Source of the DNA: an uncultured Rhodospirillaceae bacterium
Lineage (GTDB): Bacteria > Pseudomonadota > Alphaproteobacteria > Rhodospirillales > UBA2165
NCBI GenBank assembly: GCA_913020445.1
Contig: CAJWAR010000043.1
Span: 1-33,020 of the forward strand
Length of the DNA: 33,020 bases
Direction of reading: 5' to 3'
Each line of letters begins with the position of its first letter. Positions within the stretch are counted from its first letter, which is position 1. Below, piece after piece: positions 30,747 through 33,020 of this stretch. Position numbers and translations under genes: made by a program. The notes below the pieces were generated by a model that made no database searches, had not been told where the DNA came from, and saw nothing but the letters and a program-made list of their open reading frames with translations.

Positions 30747-32828
30747 ATGCGGCCAGAAATACTATTCCCGATATTTTCACCTGTCACCAAGCTGACAGGT
30801 GTCGGGCCGCGTATTGCCAAACTCATCGAAAAGCTGGCCGGCGAGCATGTCAGCGATCTTCTATGGCATCTGCCAAGCGGCATCATCGACCGCCGTTATG
30901 CGCCTAAAATTGCCGAGGCGCGGATCGGCGAAATTGCCACAATGACGGTGACGGTGGATCAGCATTTACCCCCAAAAACCCGCCGTCTGCCTTATAAAAT
31001 ACTTTGTTCTGATGATTCTGGAAGTCTGACATTAGTGTTTTTTCATGCCCGCGCCGATTATCTGCTTAAAATTCTGCCGGAAGGCGAAGAACGCGTGATT
31101 AGCGGCGCCATTGAAAGCTATGGCGATGGCGTCCAGATGCCGCATCCGGATCACGTTGTTGAAGTGAAAGACCGCGCCAGCATTGAGGCGATTGAGCCAG
31201 TCTATCCACTGACCCAAGGATTATCTCTCAAGGTTTTATCAAAAGCGATCAAAGGTGCGTTTGCATTAATGCCTGACCTGACCGAATGGCTGGATGGGCC
31301 CTATTTAAAGCAACAAAACTGGACGAGCTGGAATGATGCTCTCACCCAAGTCCATGCGCCCCAAGATGAAACCGATCTCGAACCTGAAACCCTGCCCCGC
31401 CAACGCCTGGCCTATGATGAATTACTTTCTAATCAATTGGCATTGGCATTGGTGCGGGCGCATATGAAAAAGCAACCGGGCCGGGGGATTGAAGGCACCG
31501 GCGAGCTTAAGCAGCGGGTCACCAGCGCCCTGCCCTTCGAACTGACAAACTCGCAAACAAACGCGGTCAGCGAAATCGCCGAAGATATGGGCTCGGCCAG
31601 TCGCATGCACCGCCTGCTGCAGGGTGATGTCGGCAGCGGCAAGACCGTGGTGGCACTGCTTAGCATGTTGCAAGCTGTGGAAAGTGGGGCGCAGGCGGCC
31701 CTGCTGGCGCCAACGGAGATATTAGCCCGCCAGCATCTCGCGACCATTGAGCCCTTGGCCGCAGCAGCCGGCGTGAAAGTAGCGTTGTTGACGGGGCGCG
31801 AAAAAGGTAAAACCCGGGAACCCATCCTCGAAGGCTTTGCCAGCGGTGAAATCGGTCTTGCTATAGGTACCCACGCGTTGTTTCAGGAAGGCGTCGAGTT
31901 TAACGATCTGGCGCTTGCCGTTATTGACGAACAACACAGATTTGGCGTCCATCAACGCCTAGCGCTGACGTCCAAAGGCAAAGCTGTTGATGTGCTGGTG
32001 ATGACGGCAACACCGATCCCGCGCACCCTGACGCTCACGGCTTATGGTGATATGGAGGTCTCCCGCCTCACTGAAAAACCGGCTGGCCGCCTGCCGATTG
32101 ATACCCGCACGGTCGCCATTGATCGCCTGGATGAAGTTGTGCAAGGCGTCACCCGCGCCCTCAACGTAGGCACCAAGATTTATTGGGTGTGTCCGCTGGT
32201 TGAAGAATCTGAAAAAATCGATCTCGCCGCTGCTGAGGACCGCTTTGCCCATTTGCAGGCTGTGTTCGGCGAGCGCGTTGGCTTGGTCCACGGTAAAATG
32301 AAGGGCAAAGACAAAGATGCCGTGATGGCGGCTTTCTCCGAAGGCAGCGTTGATATTCTGGTCGCAACGACCGTGATCGAAGTCGGCGTCGATGTGCCTG
32401 CCGCCACCATCATGATTATCGAACACGCTGAGCGCTTTGGTCTGGCGCAATTGCACCAGCTCAGGGGCCGCATTGGCCGGGGTACCGAAAAATCGACCTG
32501 CATCCTTATGTTTCCGGCAAATCTCACCCAAACCGCCCGCAAACGGTTGGAAATATTGCGCGAAACCGAAGACGGTTTTGTCATCGCCGAGGAGGATTTA
32601 CGATTGCGGGGTGCCGGCGAACTGCTCGGCACACGGCAAAGCGGCTTGCCGGAGTTCAGGCTGGCTGATTTGGCCATACATGCTGATCTGATCGCGACGG
32701 CCCGGGATGACGCTAAGCTAATCTTGGAAATGGATCCTGAACTTGAAAGTGAGCGTGGCCAGCAACTCCGCGTGCTGCTTTATTTGTTTGAACGCGACGC
32801 GGCCGTGCAATTCCTGCGCTCGGGGTAA
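30747..32828 (+). CDS. recG: ATP-dependent DNA helicase RecG
   Basis: A branch-migration helicase of 693 residues, the usual length. The wedge domain leads (PVTKLTGVGPRIAKLIEKLAG, then LLWHLPSGIIDRRYAP), and the OB-type part includes TMTVTVDQHLPPKTRRLPYKI. The helicase core has Walker A GDVGSGKTVVALL (about 293), DEQHRFGVHQR, TATPIPRTLTLTAYGDME and VVEVGVD-type motif V (ATTVIEVGVDVP), then QLRGRIGRG and the C-terminal TRG hairpin (FRLADLAIHADLI). The ATG at 30747 follows AGGA by four bases and matches the family N-terminus, so it is preferred over a TTG at 30702. It is divergent from sdhE-mfd, sharing about 100 bases of promoter region. Confidence 0.97.
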   Translation: MRPEILFPIFSPVTKLTGVGPRIAKLIEKLAGEHVSDLLWHLPSGIIDRRYAPKIAEARIGEIATMTVTVDQHLPPKTRRLPYKILCSDDSGSLTLVFFHARADYLLKILPEGEERVISGAIESYGDGVQMPHPDHVVEVKDRASIEAIEPVYPLTQGLSLKVLSKAIKGAFALMPDLTEWLDGPYLKQQNWTSWNDALTQVHAPQDETDLEPETLPRQRLAYDELLSNQLALALVRAHMKKQPGRGIEGTGELKQRVTSALPFELTNSQTNAVSEIAEDMGSASRMHRLLQGDVGSGKTVVALLSMLQAVESGAQAALLAPTEILARQHLATIEPLAAAAGVKVALLTGREKGKTREPILEGFASGEIGLAIGTHALFQEGVEFNDLALAVIDEQHRFGVHQRLALTSKGKAVDVLVMTATPIPRTLTLTAYGDMEVSRLTEKPAGRLPIDTRTVAIDRLDEVVQGVTRALNVGTKIYWVCPLVEESEKIDLAAAEDRFAHLQAVFGERVGLVHGKMKGKDKDAVMAAFSEGSVDILVATTVIEVGVDVPAATIMIIEHAERFGLAQLHQLRGRIGRGTEKSTCILMFPANLTQTARKRLEILRETEDGFVIAEEDLRLRGAGELLGTRQSGLPEFRLADLAIHADLIATARDDAKLILEMDPELESERGQQLRVLLYLFERDAAVQFLRSG

Positions 32829-32840
32829 GAAATTAATAAC

Positions 32841-32967
32841 CTCGAAGGACGCCAAGAACACGAAAAAGACAAGAAAATCAGTTAATTTCGGTATAGATGG
32901 AGGATGTCCGCTTTCGGGAGTATAGCGGACTCTTATTACAGGTAGCTATAATGTCCGCTTATAGCGG
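32841..32967. repeat. Repeat-rich tail after recG
   Basis: Two repeat types follow recG. At about 32844-32878 is a degenerate purine-rich unit (aaggacgccaagaacacgaa and variants) of the ACGAAGACACGAAG kind. At 32904-32967 are two copies of ATGTCCGCT (32904-32912 and 32951-32959), each forming a hairpin with AGCGG(AC) at 32924-32930 and 32963-32967. No gene is seen from 32829 to the window end. Confidence 0.55.
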
Positions 32968-33020
32968 TGGTCTCAATTGATCGACGCAACACTTTATCTT
33001 AAACGAAAAGATGGAGTGTT

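Noticed and set aside
31959..32531. 190-codon open frame antisense to recG
   Set aside because: Completely inside recG with conserved helicase motifs on the other strand; no ribosome site or domain.

Overview
The window is bacterial, dense, about 50% GC, and reads as an alphaproteobacterial chromosome or metagenomic contig. Pointers to that group are the recG / sdhE-mfd arrangement at the right end, a CHASE2-PAS histidine kinase, several families common there (DUF2786, BTLCP/DUF920, FrnE-like DsbA, LldD-like oxidases) and a branched-chain-amino-acid-type ABC operon. This placement is an inference from gene content; no rRNA or tRNA is present.

Layout. 1-2332: the Gly/Asn-rich end of an upstream gene, then a CHASE2 sensor kinase. 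2370-4736: a lone molybdenum hydroxylase large subunit on the minus strand. 5161-8186: small proteins, including a possible free-standing subtilase-propeptide-like protein, around a minus-strand pair (small Tat-like subunit plus a GMC flavoprotein). The GMC gene carries a one-base frameshift inside its FAD-binding glycine motif. 8359-12511: an MFS transporter, a BTLCP-family protein whose catalytic Cys is replaced by Ser, a translationally coupled cupin-methyltransferase pair, and a DUF2786 protein. 12815-13021: a cold-shock protein with a long leader. 13101-21971: a five-gene Liv-type ABC importer plus a benzaldehyde/vanillin-type aldehyde dehydrogenase, bracketed by two paralogous minus-strand MFS exporters. 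22151-23973: a FrnE-like DsbA protein followed by an FMN alpha-hydroxy-acid oxidase. 24081-26776: an exported thioredoxin-like protein, a PEBP protein, a hemerythrin protein and a secreted unknown. 26935-32828: mfd, sdhE and recG, then a repeat-rich tail.

The most striking item is 24081-24611. This thioredoxin-fold gene is interrupted only by an in-frame TGA at 24285-24287, exactly where the first Cys of the W-C-x-x-C motif should be (W-TGA-T-T-C). The frame stays open for 107 more codons, keeps the cis-Pro region and ends just before a strong terminator. A 7-bp hairpin with a 5-nt loop (second loop base G) begins 13 nt after the TGA, which fits the bacterial SECIS description. I read it as an exported selenoprotein with a U-x-x-C redox motif that ordinary annotation would split or call a pseudogene. 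The Sec machinery (selA, selB, selC, selD) is not in this window and must be sought elsewhere in the genome.

How the genes may work together: the ABC importer, aldehyde dehydrogenase and perhaps the hydroxy-acid oxidase look like uptake and oxidation of a small organic acid or aromatic-type substrate. mfd and recG are repair helicases, and sdhE flavinylates succinate dehydrogenase. Other links between neighbours are not evident from the sequence.
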